Shown one piece after another: positions 1-7,367 of a stretch of 22,597 nt of DNA. Below the pieces are notes generated by a model. That model ran no database searches, was not told the DNA's origin, and saw only the letters and a list, made by a program, of their open reading frames with translations. The stretch is from a virus, in the IMG/VR virus record IMGVR_UViG_3300035180_000242, positions 1-22,597 of that record. One strand, 5' to 3'. Numbering within the stretch: position 1 is the first letter of the stretch; each line of letters begins with the position of its first letter. The translations under genes and the position numbers were made by a program.

Positions 1-378
1 AAACATTGAATCATGCATATCTTTATGACTTGATTTCTTACCGTTTATTTGAATCCAATTAGCATTGCCATGCTTAGCCGCCCCCATCTTTAACACTTCC
101 AAGAAGTCTAAAAACTCAGGTTCCATATAGTTATATAAATCATTAGTGTCATTCTCATGGTCGATTAAACTGTCTTCTTCGTATAAGCCAAGTAATTGAT
201 TTTGTTCAACTAATAACCCTAAGATTTCTTCCCTTTCATCTTTTGACAGCTCTACATTTTGTCTAGCACCATCTATGTAGTGTTCGTAGTCTGCTATAGA
301 CATACTTCTAAGACGATACATCTCCTCATCTTGCTCAGCCTGTCGTTGCGCTTCTCTTTGCTCTTCATAGTGCGACAT
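1..378 (-). CDS. Partial DUF5664-like protein (possible dATP/dGTP diphosphohydrolase), N-terminal 126 residues
   Basis: An open frame starts at ATG 378 and runs off the left edge, so only 126 codons are visible. A GGAGG at 391-387 sits 8 nt before the ATG and fixes the start. The first 70 residues are charged, Glu/Gln-rich and probably helical. Near the edge comes a block containing KMGAAKHGNANW and then SSHKDMHDSMF. This resembles the AKKYG..NW...(R)HL pattern of DUF5664 proteins, which are often annotated as dATP/dGTP diphosphohydrolases in phages. That family would trim the nucleotide pool, which suits a position at the end of a replication operon. The metal-binding C-terminal part is outside the window, so the activity is inferred. 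It could instead be another MazG-like phage protein. Confidence 0.5.
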   Translation of the reverse strand, partial: MSHYEEQREAQRQAEQDEEMYRLRSMSIADYEHYIDGARQNVELSKDEREEILGLLVEQNQLLGLYEEDSLIDHENDTNDLYNYMEPEFLDFLEVLKMGAAKHGNANWIQINGKKSSHKDMHDSMF

Positions 379-439
379 TATAAGTGCCTCCAAGTTCGTC
401 CAACCCTAATATCACTAATACACCTTTTATATGCTGATG

Positions 440-1078
440 CTACATATTCTTCGCCGCCCACACGCATAAACGACTCCTCACGCCTTCAGGCAAACTTATA
501 AGTTTTATAAAGTCTTCCGATATTGACGCTTTTATTAAGAACGCTAGAGCATTGTTATCAACACTAAGCCTCTTATTGTCAATCTGGGAATTATCACCTA
601 GCACTATTATCTTAGTATTTTCACCCGCCCTTGTCAAGATAACTTTCATTTGTTGGGTGGAAATATTTTGGGCTTCGTCAACTATCAGGTATCTATTAGT
701 TAAACTACGACCTCTCATATGCTGCATTGCCATCATTTTTAATTTAGAAGTTACAAAGGATTCCGTTTGTTTTGAATCCCCTATTAAATACTCAAGATTG
801 TCTAATAATGCCCCGCACCATGGGAGTAGCTTATCATCTACTGTACCGGGCAGGAATCCCATATCATCCCCTACAGATACTGGGGCGCGTGTGAACATAA
901 TCTCTTTGTATTGCTTACTCTCTAGCACATGCTCAAGCCCTGCAGCTAATGCTAGTAACGTCTTCCCTGAGCCTGCAACACCTTCCAACACCACTAAATC
1001 AATAGAGCAGTCCAATAAAGCCTTGATGGCATCGTCTTGCCCTGCATTCTTACCCTTTACACCGTATGCTTTAGCCAT
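440..1078 (-). CDS. phoH: PhoH-like P-loop ATPase
   Basis: A 212-residue cytoplasmic ATPase of the PhoH family. The Walker A motif GVAGSGKT is at residues 33-40, followed by the PhoH-type segment with FTRAPVSVGDDMGFLPG at about 62-78. Walker B, YLIVDEAQN, is at 130-138, and the sensor-like segment IIVLGDNSQID follows at about 157-167. Length and motif order match the ATPase core of phage PhoH proteins, without extra RNA-binding or PIN domains. The start codon overlaps the upstream stop (TAATG), and an AAGGA lies 5' of it, so the gene is translated as part of the leftward operon. PhoH is common in phage genomes, but its role in infection is not settled; RNA or nucleotide metabolism is usually proposed. 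Confidence 0.92.
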   Translation of the reverse strand: MAKAYGVKGKNAGQDDAIKALLDCSIDLVVLEGVAGSGKTLLALAAGLEHVLESKQYKEIMFTRAPVSVGDDMGFLPGTVDDKLLPWCGALLDNLEYLIGDSKQTESFVTSKLKMMAMQHMRGRSLTNRYLIVDEAQNISTQQMKVILTRAGENTKIIVLGDNSQIDNKRLSVDNNALAFLIKASISEDFIKLISLPEGVRSRLCVWAAKNM

Positions 1079-1467
1079 TATGCCCTGTCCTTATCAAAAT
1101 ACTTCTTAAATAAATCTGGCCCTGAGTCCTTAGGAAGACTACTAGTCCACTCACTTCCGCTGGACATATACAACACACCAGCGCACCATCCAGCATCATA
1201 GTCACCACTAAACGTAGTAACTAAATCATTCACAACCTCACCAGCCACATTTGGGAACTTCTTAACAGCTTTTTTTATTATTTTAGCAAACACTACCGTA
1301 TCTTGCTTAGTTGTTAGCCAGAGATATGTATATCCATACCTAAGTGTCCCGTATTTCTCTTTTATATGTGCGTTCCTTTTTGTTATTCTACAGAACATCT
1401 TCCCTATGTATGCCTGAGCTTTATATAGCTCTTGCCAATATGGCCATTCACCACCCCAGTCATGCAT
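1078..1467 (-). CDS. Hypothetical protein, 129 aa
   Basis: I do not recognise this protein. It is 129 residues, soluble in appearance, rich in Trp and Tyr near the N-terminus (HDWGGEWPYWQELYKAQ), with a basic centre and an acidic, Lys-rich end. The start at 1467 overlaps the stop of the preceding gene as TAATG, and a GAGGGG lies 8 nt upstream, so the start is well supported. Its own stop overlaps the PhoH start in the same way. This tight coupling and its position make it a genuine member of the replication operon. No catalytic motif or membrane segment is visible. Confidence 0.75.
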   Translation of the reverse strand: MHDWGGEWPYWQELYKAQAYIGKMFCRITKRNAHIKEKYGTLRYGYTYLWLTTKQDTVVFAKIIKKAVKKFPNVAGEVVNDLVTTFSGDYDAGWCAGVLYMSSGSEWTSSLPKDSGPDLFKKYFDKDRA

Positions 1468-1778
1468 TAGCGTGGCCCCTCTAGTGTTATGTAGTGCTCA
1501 ATAAAGCCCGGCCCGCGGCCTTCAATCTCTTTCTCGACAAAAACAAACCCACGCTCTTTGAGGTGGGCCACTTCCTTAGTATCATCATCACCTATGAATG
1601 GCCCCGTCTCTAGTCCTATAGACACAATACCACCATGGGCGCTGCTGAAGTAGGCTACAGGTATGTCGTCAATATATATTGTAGCGTCTTGAAACCCATC
1701 GTACCCAGAATTAAACTTAATAGAGGGTGTTACTCTAGCTATAGGCCTAGCCCCCTTTGGAACGAAATCAATTGTCAT
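1467..1778 (-). CDS. Hypothetical protein, 103 aa
   Basis: Unrecognised 103-residue protein with alternating hydrophobic and polar stretches suggesting a mainly beta fold (for example DATIYIDDIPVAYF) and an acidic GDDDTKEV segment. I place the start at ATG 1778, not at the in-frame GTG at 1784. GAGGA at 1790-1786 is 7 nt before the ATG but only 1 nt before the GTG, and the ATG forms a 4-nt ATGA overlap with the upstream stop. The stop overlaps the next gene's start as TAATG. Function is unknown. Confidence 0.72.
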   Translation of the reverse strand: MTIDFVPKGARPIARVTPSIKFNSGYDGFQDATIYIDDIPVAYFSSAHGGIVSIGLETGPFIGDDDTKEVAHLKERGFVFVEKEIEGRGPGFIEHYITLEGPR

Positions 1779-2212
1779 GACCACATCCTCTCTATATGTT
1801 TATTTAAATAATCCCACGCGTAAGCTTTACGTGCTTTTACAATGTCGTTCTGTTTATCATAGGCTAGTTTAATCATTTTGTCAAGTAACTCCTTATTTCC
1901 CAGATATTTTACAGTAAATCTGCCGCCTTCTACACTATATTTCATCTTTGTGCGGAGGTAGGTGTGTGCGGGGTATTCATAATCCCCGTACGCCCGTTCT
2001 ATAAGCCCAGCACAATACATCGCTTGTTTGTGTCTCTTCTTCTTATTCACATGAAACTGGTCTGCTAGCTGGTCTTTGGCATGTTCACGTAGCAGTATAA
2101 CTAATGCATCAATAGTAAACTGCGAGTCCCACCTACGCCAGCCCCAAGCAAGACGTAAAAATAAAGGCAAATTCCTAATAAATGCCTTTACGTTGTAGTA
2201 TAGATCGGTCAT
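1775..2212 (-). CDS. Hypothetical protein, 145 aa
   Basis: A 145-residue, mostly helical, basic protein. The N-terminal part, with FIRNLPLFLRLAWGWRRWD followed by a helical stretch to LREH, recalls small phage proteins of unknown function that share a W.WD....DALL pattern. I cannot assign a family name. Cys67 lies in a helix followed by the tract GLIERAYGDYEYP. The start overlaps the HNH gene stop by ATGA, with AAGG 6 nt upstream. The stop overlaps the next gene by ATGA. It is a firm operon member but functionally unassigned. Confidence 0.75.
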   Translation of the reverse strand: MTDLYYNVKAFIRNLPLFLRLAWGWRRWDSQFTIDALVILLREHAKDQLADQFHVNKKKRHKQAMYCAGLIERAYGDYEYPAHTYLRTKMKYSVEGGRFTVKYLGNKELLDKMIKLAYDKQNDIVKARKAYAWDYLNKHIERMWS

Positions 2213-2634
2213 TTTCTACCTTCCCTCTGTAGTTTAGTCTCTTTTAAGTGGCACTCTTTGCACAGTATTTCATAGTCACTAGGAGACTCACAAAACAACC
2301 GTTGCAGAAATTGCAACACATCGTCATAGCTCTTTAGACTACCACACGCAACGATATGATTAATCTCAACTTTAGCCCTAACCATCCACTCTTTACATGC
2401 CTTACATTGATACTCTTTTTTTATTCTTTTATTAGTGCCTGTATAAGGTCGCCAGGCTGCTTCTAATGCCGCTAGTGCTGGCTTCCAAAACTTACTTGCG
2501 TTACGCAGAGAGGAACGAATCTTAGCCATGTGCTCACTCTCAGTCTCCCACCCACCATTCCTAGTAAGTGGGACGCCACGTGCAGAGTAATACACCCCAT
2601 CTATAAGCTTACGAGTTCTAGCTTTCTTTGTCAT
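2209..2634 (-). CDS. HNH endonuclease-like protein
   Basis: A 141-residue protein with a C-terminal HNH-type beta-beta-alpha-metal fold. Two cysteine knuckles, C77-x2-C80 and C125-x2-C128, would hold a structural zinc. The segment KVEINHIVACG (H93) supplies the first HNH histidine, and ILCKECHLKETK (H129) the last. The usual central Asn, five residues before C125, is Asp120, so catalysis may differ. The N-terminal 70 residues are basic and could bind DNA. Homologues in phages include free-standing homing-type nucleases and replication or packaging nickases. Its place between exonuclease and PhoH inside the operon fits recombination or DNA processing, but this is inference. ATG 2634 has GAGG just upstream, inside the preceding gene. 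Confidence 0.82.
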   Translation of the reverse strand: MTKKARTRKLIDGVYYSARGVPLTRNGGWETESEHMAKIRSSLRNASKFWKPALAALEAAWRPYTGTNKRIKKEYQCKACKEWMVRAKVEINHIVACGSLKSYDDVLQFLQRLFCESPSDYEILCKECHLKETKLQREGRK

Positions 2635-2812
2635 TCATTTCCTCGTCCTGTTGCCTAAACCATTCTTTAGCTTCATCAAACCTTCCTGCATAGTACCCTT
2701 TTTCAAAGGACTGGGCTAAATAATTAGCTATTCTATAACGGTCGATATTACTGAGATTTGCAAAATCCACGCTAACCGACTTCTCAAAGTCTGGGAGCAC
2801 TCTTTCTGTCAT
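2618..2812 (-). CDS. Hypothetical protein, 64 aa
   Basis: A small acidic, probably helical protein of unknown function, with a segment SFEKGYYAGRFDEAKEWFRQ. I choose ATG 2812 because AAGGAG lies about 7 nt upstream. An in-frame ATG at 2833 would place that same sequence inside the gene and increase the overlap with the exonuclease. With this start it overlaps the exonuclease 3' end by 29 nt and the HNH gene by 17 nt, longer overlaps than elsewhere in the operon. That makes it slightly less certain than its neighbours. Confidence 0.65.
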   Translation of the reverse strand: MTERVLPDFEKSVSVDFANLSNIDRYRIANYLAQSFEKGYYAGRFDEAKEWFRQQDEEMNDKES

Positions 2813-3566
2813 TAAATAACTCCTTCGGGTCATAGTTATTCTTGATTTTCCACACTTCTAGTAAAGCGTAGAACAGATTTATAAATTTGTCAAATTGATT
2901 ACATTCAATCAACTTACATTCCCCTAACGTGTCTTTATGCACGCTTATGAATAAGTTGAATCTACGTGTCGTCTCAGGGAGCTTAAGACCCACTTGATAC
3001 GCTGCTAGCTGTATCTTATGATCATCATATTGTACTATTTTACCTATCTCATCCTTGTCTTTTGTCTTGTAGTCAATGATGACATAGTTGCCTTTCCCGT
3101 CATGCCCATATAAATCTACACGCCCACCAAAGCCGTCTGTGTGTGCAAATGATGCTTCAGGTATCCATTCGTAGTTAATGAACGTCTCACGTATGAGCTT
3201 TGTAGCCACGTTAGTCTCTTCATGGTTCCCGTATCCATCTTTGAAATAGTTCTCCATGAGGTCATGCACTTCATTACCGCGTTGTGCCGCTGCTTCCCTC
3301 ACTTTCTTTGATTGTGTTATTAAATACTTCTTATACTCTTCTTTATCCCACAGTCCGTGATAAAAAGGCGTGTCAATGCACGCCTCTATAAGTTGGTTTT
3401 GTAGCCAGAAAATTAATGCTGGCTTGGATTGCACATCCATCACCGTGGTTACAGAAGGCACAAGCTTAAGCTTTCTTGCGTCAGCGATTGTTGTCCCACG
3501 TGTCTTGCCGTTCTTGCCAACTACTTCATAGCACGTGTCGCCATTTAGCTTATAATAATGCGCCAA
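2784..3566 (-). CDS. PD-(D/E)XK exonuclease (RecB/Cas4-like nuclease fold)
   Basis: A 260-residue nuclease that probably degrades DNA ends during replication and recombination, the role of gp6 in T7-like phages. Signature pieces are in order: RGNEVHD with H101, GGRVDLYG with D151, IIDYKTK with D165 and K167, and the QLAAYQ helix starting at Q186. This is the H-D-(D/E)xK-Q pattern of the RecB-type PD-(D/E)XK superfamily. No iron-sulfur cysteine cluster is visible, which argues against a true Cas4. The start is TTG at 3566: GAGG lies 6 nt upstream and no nearby ATG exists. It follows the SSB gene after 18 nt, consistent with joint action on single strands. Confidence 0.87.
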   Translation of the reverse strand: MAHYYKLNGDTCYEVVGKNGKTRGTTIADARKLKLVPSVTTVMDVQSKPALIFWLQNQLIEACIDTPFYHGLWDKEEYKKYLITQSKKVREAAAQRGNEVHDLMENYFKDGYGNHEETNVATKLIRETFINYEWIPEASFAHTDGFGGRVDLYGHDGKGNYVIIDYKTKDKDEIGKIVQYDDHKIQLAAYQVGLKLPETTRRFNLFISVHKDTLGECKLIECNQFDKFINLFYALLEVWKIKNNYDPKELFNDRKSAPRL

Positions 3567-3584
3567 AATACACCTCTTTAGTTA

Positions 3585-4106
3585 TTACCAATCACCCGTA
3601 TCCGTAGTAACATCTTGACTATGTGATGTTGCTTGCTCATCCGCTAAAGCTAATAAGTCGGAGATGCTGGTGTCTGTGGTATCAAATGTAATTAAGTTTG
3701 TCACCATCACCGATTTAAGTCGTAAGGCTGTTACTTTACGTCCTTTGATTGGAGCTAGTTCAACTAATACAACACCTTCAGAGCCATTAGCTATTTTACT
3801 CTCCAGCTTATTTCCTTTGATATCGATCACAGCAGGATCAGGGAACGTATACTTACCTTTGATTTTACTAGATTTTAGACGTATGTACGTAGTACCGTCT
3901 TCAGAATCGCGTAATGTTGTAAGGCGGGGAATCCCCTTTTTAAGTAGCTCGTCAAACTGAGCTTTAGAGCATTCTACTTCAATGCTATATGAACAATTCT
4001 CTGGCTCATTATCATCGATCTCGAATGGTTTACGAGCCGTGTTTGGTGGTACGCTTGCCCAACGTAATTTACCTTTGAATGTAATCTTTTCGTTTATTGT
4101 ACTCAT
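3585..4106 (-). CDS. Single-stranded DNA-binding protein with acidic C-terminal tail
   Basis: A 173-residue protein that likely coats single-stranded DNA during replication. The body is beta-rich, with basic stretches such as RLKSSKIKGKYTFPDP and PIKGRKVTALRLKS that could line an OB-fold groove. The last 20 or so residues become acidic and end DVTTDTGDW, with a terminal aromatic residue. T7 gp2.5 also ends in an acidic tail with a C-terminal aromatic residue that contacts polymerase and helicase. Sequence resemblance to a named family is modest, so the call rests on the tail, the size and the location between polymerase and exonuclease. AAGGA lies a few nucleotides before the ATG, beside the preceding micro-gene's stop. 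Confidence 0.75.
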   Translation of the reverse strand: MSTINEKITFKGKLRWASVPPNTARKPFEIDDNEPENCSYSIEVECSKAQFDELLKKGIPRLTTLRDSEDGTTYIRLKSSKIKGKYTFPDPAVIDIKGNKLESKIANGSEGVVLVELAPIKGRKVTALRLKSVMVTNLITFDTTDTSISDLLALADEQATSHSQDVTTDTGDW

Positions 4107-4109
4107 TAT

Positions 4110-4232
4110 CTACTTCCTTCTGATTTTAGATATTAATAGATTCCCCAAATCAACAGCACTACCTACCAATGTCTTACTTGTCTTGTGTTCTACAATTAAT
4201 ACGACCACTACTACTAATATTGCTGCTATCAT
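4110..4232 (-). CDS. Small single-pass membrane protein, 40 aa
   Basis: This small ORF encodes about 40 residues. It starts with a strongly hydrophobic stretch, MIAAILVVVVVLIV, followed by a basic tail ending LLISKIRRK, so it looks like a single-span protein with a cytoplasmic basic end. I prefer ATG 4232 because GGAGAGG lies directly upstream. An in-frame ATG at 4244 would add MERQ but has no such site. The stop is 3 nt from the SSB start. The preceding micro-ORF has a similar GGAGAG-N4-ATG context and a similar hydrophobic start, suggesting tandem duplication. Function is unknown; holin-like or membrane-anchoring roles are possible. Confidence 0.6.
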   Translation of the reverse strand: MIAAILVVVVVLIVEHKTSKTLVGSAVDLGNLLISKIRRK

Positions 4233-4246
4233 CTGCCTCTCCATAA

Positions 4247-4324
4247 TTAATCAAATATAGCTACTGCCACCGCTAATGTTATCGCTACTACCATTACTAA
4301 TAATATCAATGTTGTTGCTACCAT
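4247..4324 (-). CDS. Hydrophobic micro-protein, 25 aa, overlapping polymerase 3' end
   Basis: A 25-codon frame encodes MVATTLILLVMVVAITLAVA plus VAIFD, almost entirely hydrophobic and long enough for one membrane span. GGAGAG is 4 nt before the ATG. It lies in the +1 frame relative to the polymerase and overlaps its last 24 codons. There the polymerase reading is low-complexity Asn/Ser/Gly, as if shaped by the other frame. It is followed immediately by a second hydrophobic micro-gene. The protein is too short to assign. Its translation is inferred from ribosome site, hydrophobicity and synteny. Confidence 0.5.
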   Translation of the reverse strand: MVATTLILLVMVVAITLAVAVAIFD

Positions 4325-7300
4325 TTGTCTCTCCTACGCTGTTAAAATCATATTTCTCCATGTGCCCAAAATCACCCCCTATTTCAATATCTACGGGGAA
4401 CTTAAACGGCACATCTAAACCAAACCTCTCTTTAAATATCTTTGGCACATCTTCTATCGTGTCTTTGAGCCACTTTAGACATGGCTTCAGAACATCTTCC
4501 CTAACATACAACCATTTTGAATCGTGTATCTCGTTAATCATTTTTATTCTATCCCCCTTGCCTAGCAGGGCCTTTAATAATGCTGTGGTGCTGCATGCCT
4601 GAACATCTGACGCAGTCCCCTGCATTGGGAAGTTCTTAGGCTGTGTAAAGCTAAAGCTCTCACTCACATTACCGTGAAAACTTCTCCCAGAATTAAGGAA
4701 GTGATACTTCTTACCTGTAGGGGATACATAATACCCAACCCTACGTTTATACTGCTCATTATATACTATCTCCTCAGATTTGTCAAATATCGGCAGTAAT
4801 TCTATGCCATTACTAATTCTAGCCCCATCCTTACCTCTTTTCTGGCTAGCTGGTATATTGCTCGCCAGACTTAAATGCATGTTATGTTCTAGCCCCTCTC
4901 TAACACTCACCCCAAAGTTAGCTGCATCAGCATATGTTTCTTTTTCTTTTTCGAATATCTTCTCAACAATACCTATATCTAGCCCTGTACTTTCCGCCAC
5001 TTTCTTAGGCATGGCTCCATAGGCCATCTGGTACGAGACAGTTTTAGCATATGTACGTTGCTTGTTCCAATATTCATCGCCATCTATCTTGCACAATTTA
5101 TAGAGCTCGTCATAGGTCTTGTCTTCGTTATAATAGCCAAGTCGTACAACATGCAAATCTGTACCATCTAGTAAATGCTGTGTTAAGAGTTTATCCCCTG
5201 AGAGCATTGCCAACACCCAGATTTCTAGTTGTGCGAAGTCGATCTGTACACACTTCCACCCCGGAGGGGCTACAAACAAGCTATGTAAATCCTTCCCGAA
5301 CTGATTACGCTTACTAACATTCTGTAAGTTAGGGTTGGAGCTGCTTAGCCTCCCCGTAGCCGTTAAGGTGTTGTTAAAGTTTGGGTGCAATACACCGCCT
5401 ACGCTTCTATCAATAAACGCTTGACAGTATGTCTTTGCAGCCTTCTTGTACATCATTGATTGCTTTTGATACTCGCAGTACTGTTTAAGCTTAGGGTTTG
5501 TCGTTTTAGCGGCAATCTTTTGCATTGTCCCATCATCAGTGCAGTACAGACCAAGCTTTTTACTTGCACTAGATATGCTTGCAGGAACTCGAAACCCTGA
5601 TATGTGTACAAGCTTTTCAACGTTTTTGTATTTATCTTTGCCGTTTTTGTATTGTCCAATGCATTCCCTCTCTACAATTTTAATATCCCCGCCAAACAGT
5701 ATCGCACTCTTATGGTCGGGGCTGTTAATATTAAACTCTGGTAGTCTTGGGTCAGTCCAAAACTCCTTAACGACATTCTGAGCCATTTCTAAATACTCTA
5801 AATGCTTTAGATTAAACTCTTGTAGAGTTTTCTCGCATCTCTTAATGTCAACTTGTATACCAGTCACTTCCATATTTATCAAAGCTAGCAGATAGTCATT
5901 ATACAGCTCGATGATGGGCATCATACCTTCTTTTTCTGCCCTCACTTTCTGTAACTCATAAATCTTGAGTGGCGTAGAGCCATCAGTGTGGCAGTAATAC
6001 TCGTATAAAGCAAACATACGCTTACATCTATCTCTAGCAGCCACTATCTTATCAGCACCTACACCTTTCTTATACAAAGCGCTAATACGGCTAGGCTTCT
6101 CTACTTCATTAAGATACTTAAGCTGAAGCTCAGCAAGAGAGCTAAACGCATGTTGCTGGCCTGTAAGTAGGTATTCTGCAACTTGACAATTGCCTGTCAC
6201 CTGTACCTGACCACCATGCCTAATAACAATCATAGAACTAGGGACAGTTACGCAGTAGACGCGTCCGTTGTAATCAACCTCGGATTTTGTCATGCTATTC
6301 TGCACGCAGTAATCTTTATTAACTATGGATACACGCTTATCATTTAGTAAGGCTCGTCTCCCGGCTAAAGAGGCTATTATTTGCACTTTTTCTAAAGATT
6401 CTGATCTATACGAATAATATTCAATAGTGTCTTGGGACGTTTTATGCCCATCCCAATACTGCAGCTCCTCTATAAACACTAACTTTTGATGTAAAGTCAT
6501 CAATACTGGGTCTATATTACCAAATACCTTAACATCTTCGATTAGTTTCTCAGCTCCTAATAACCGCGCCCTGTAGGTACTACCGGATGTGTTAGTACCC
6601 CCCCTAAGTTCCAATCCAGCCTCGTAGGCAAGGTCCTTTAGCCTATCAACTTTACGCTGCTTACTAAACTCAAACTGCACATAACCTTGTTTAGTTATAT
6701 AGGCATCTGCTTGTATTGCTACAATCAACCGAAGCTCTGTATCCGTAAAATCAAGACCACTACCATCATGCAAACCTGCTAGTAATGCTTTATGGTGACT
6801 GAATAGACTTGTCTTTGAGTTAGCAGGTTCAAGCCTTAGTTTGCCGTACTTAAACGTCCGAACAACACGATGATGGTCTGGGGTTGATAGATGGTTTATG
6901 TGACGTCCATTACTTAAGCTTAGTAACTTACCATTATAGGGCTTGTCTATATAAGCCACAGGTCGTACAAAAGTAATAGAGCCATCTGTATTATACTGGG
7001 CTACTTCTAAACCCCTTTCTAGATTATCAAATCTCTGCCATCCTTTGGATGTAAGGATCTCTGTCCCCCCCGTAAAGCAATCCCAAATCTTCCCACCACC
7101 CAACAGAAACTCACGTAATTGTTCGTCATGCCATATATATGACAAGTCAAATCCTATATTGTGTCCTATGATTAAATCGACGCCACGAAGCCAATTACGA
7201 GACCCACATAGTTTACGCTTGAATCCCTGCTTATTATGTAACACTTTAACATTGTCTACACTTAGCCCTATGATTTGGGTATATATATCATTCTCAGGCC

Positions 7301-7367
7301 CACGAAAGGTCGGACCGTGTATAGATGTAGATATACTAGACTCAAAATCTAATGATATTACGTTCAT
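4251..7367 (-). CDS. polA: Family A DNA polymerase with 3'-5' exonuclease domain, intein-containing precursor
   Basis: The replicative DNA polymerase, 1038 codons; removal of the intein (residues 97-393) would leave 741 residues. The proofreading domain has Exo I D7/E9, Exo II N70 and D74 (GHNIGFD), and Exo III Y458/D462, all intact. The polymerase domain has TATGRLSSSNPNLQN at about 670-683, motif A with D710 and E715, motif B R771/K775/Y779/Y783, and motif C IHDS with D949. There is no 5' nuclease domain. Y779 aligns with Phe762 of E. coli Pol I and Tyr526 of T7 polymerase. Motif C has Ser950 where many relatives have Glu. The last 30 residues are low-complexity and overlap a micro-ORF. The ATG overlaps the helicase stop by ATGA. 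Confidence 0.97.
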   Translation of the reverse strand: MNVISLDFESSISTSIHGPTFRGPENDIYTQIIGLSVDNVKVLHNKQGFKRKLCGSRNWLRGVDLIIGHNIGFDLSYIWHDEQLREFLLGGGKIWDCFTGGTEILTSKGWQRFDNLERGLEVAQYNTDGSITFVRPVAYIDKPYNGKLLSLSNGRHINHLSTPDHHRVVRTFKYGKLRLEPANSKTSLFSHHKALLAGLHDGSGLDFTDTELRLIVAIQADAYITKQGYVQFEFSKQRKVDRLKDLAYEAGLELRGGTNTSGSTYRARLLGAEKLIEDVKVFGNIDPVLMTLHQKLVFIEELQYWDGHKTSQDTIEYYSYRSESLEKVQIIASLAGRRALLNDKRVSIVNKDYCVQNSMTKSEVDYNGRVYCVTVPSSMIVIRHGGQVQVTGNCQVAEYLLTGQQHAFSSLAELQLKYLNEVEKPSRISALYKKGVGADKIVAARDRCKRMFALYEYYCHTDGSTPLKIYELQKVRAEKEGMMPIIELYNDYLLALINMEVTGIQVDIKRCEKTLQEFNLKHLEYLEMAQNVVKEFWTDPRLPEFNINSPDHKSAILFGGDIKIVERECIGQYKNGKDKYKNVEKLVHISGFRVPASISSASKKLGLYCTDDGTMQKIAAKTTNPKLKQYCEYQKQSMMYKKAAKTYCQAFIDRSVGGVLHPNFNNTLTATGRLSSSNPNLQNVSKRNQFGKDLHSLFVAPPGWKCVQIDFAQLEIWVLAMLSGDKLLTQHLLDGTDLHVVRLGYYNEDKTYDELYKLCKIDGDEYWNKQRTYAKTVSYQMAYGAMPKKVAESTGLDIGIVEKIFEKEKETYADAANFGVSVREGLEHNMHLSLASNIPASQKRGKDGARISNGIELLPIFDKSEEIVYNEQYKRRVGYYVSPTGKKYHFLNSGRSFHGNVSESFSFTQPKNFPMQGTASDVQACSTTALLKALLGKGDRIKMINEIHDSKWLYVREDVLKPCLKWLKDTIEDVPKIFKERFGLDVPFKFPVDIEIGGDFGHMEKYDFNSVGETNGSNNIDIISNGSSDNISGGSSYI
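6189..7079 (-). other. Intein with LAGLIDADG-like homing endonuclease domain, inserted in the polymerase exonuclease domain
   Basis: A 297-residue in-frame insertion splits the extein sequence KIWD from CQVAEYLLTGQ. Block A begins at Cys97 (CFTGGTEILT). Block B is TPDHHRV with T162 and H165. The C-terminal blocks read NGRVYCVTVPSS and VQVTGN, ending at Asn393, with Cys394 as the +1 nucleophile. The usual penultimate His is Gly392. The middle region carries two degenerate LAGLIDADG-type motifs, LIVAIQADA (D221) and FIEELQYWDG (D306), which keep the acidic residue. All catalytic splicing residues are present except the penultimate His, a substitution that some inteins tolerate. The polymerase needs splicing to bring the Exo II and Exo III residues together. 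Confidence 0.95.

Noticed and set aside
552-1109. 185-codon plus-strand ORF
   Set aside because: It lies antisense to the intact PhoH-like gene, has no recognisable protein pattern and no good ribosome site.
2784-3566. Cas4 nuclease
   Set aside because: The PD-(D/E)XK motifs are present, but the cysteine cluster for an iron-sulfur centre is missing.
6189-7079. Group I or II self-splicing intron in the polymerase gene
   Set aside because: The insertion is fully open in frame and has intein splicing blocks at both ends, so it is a protein intron.
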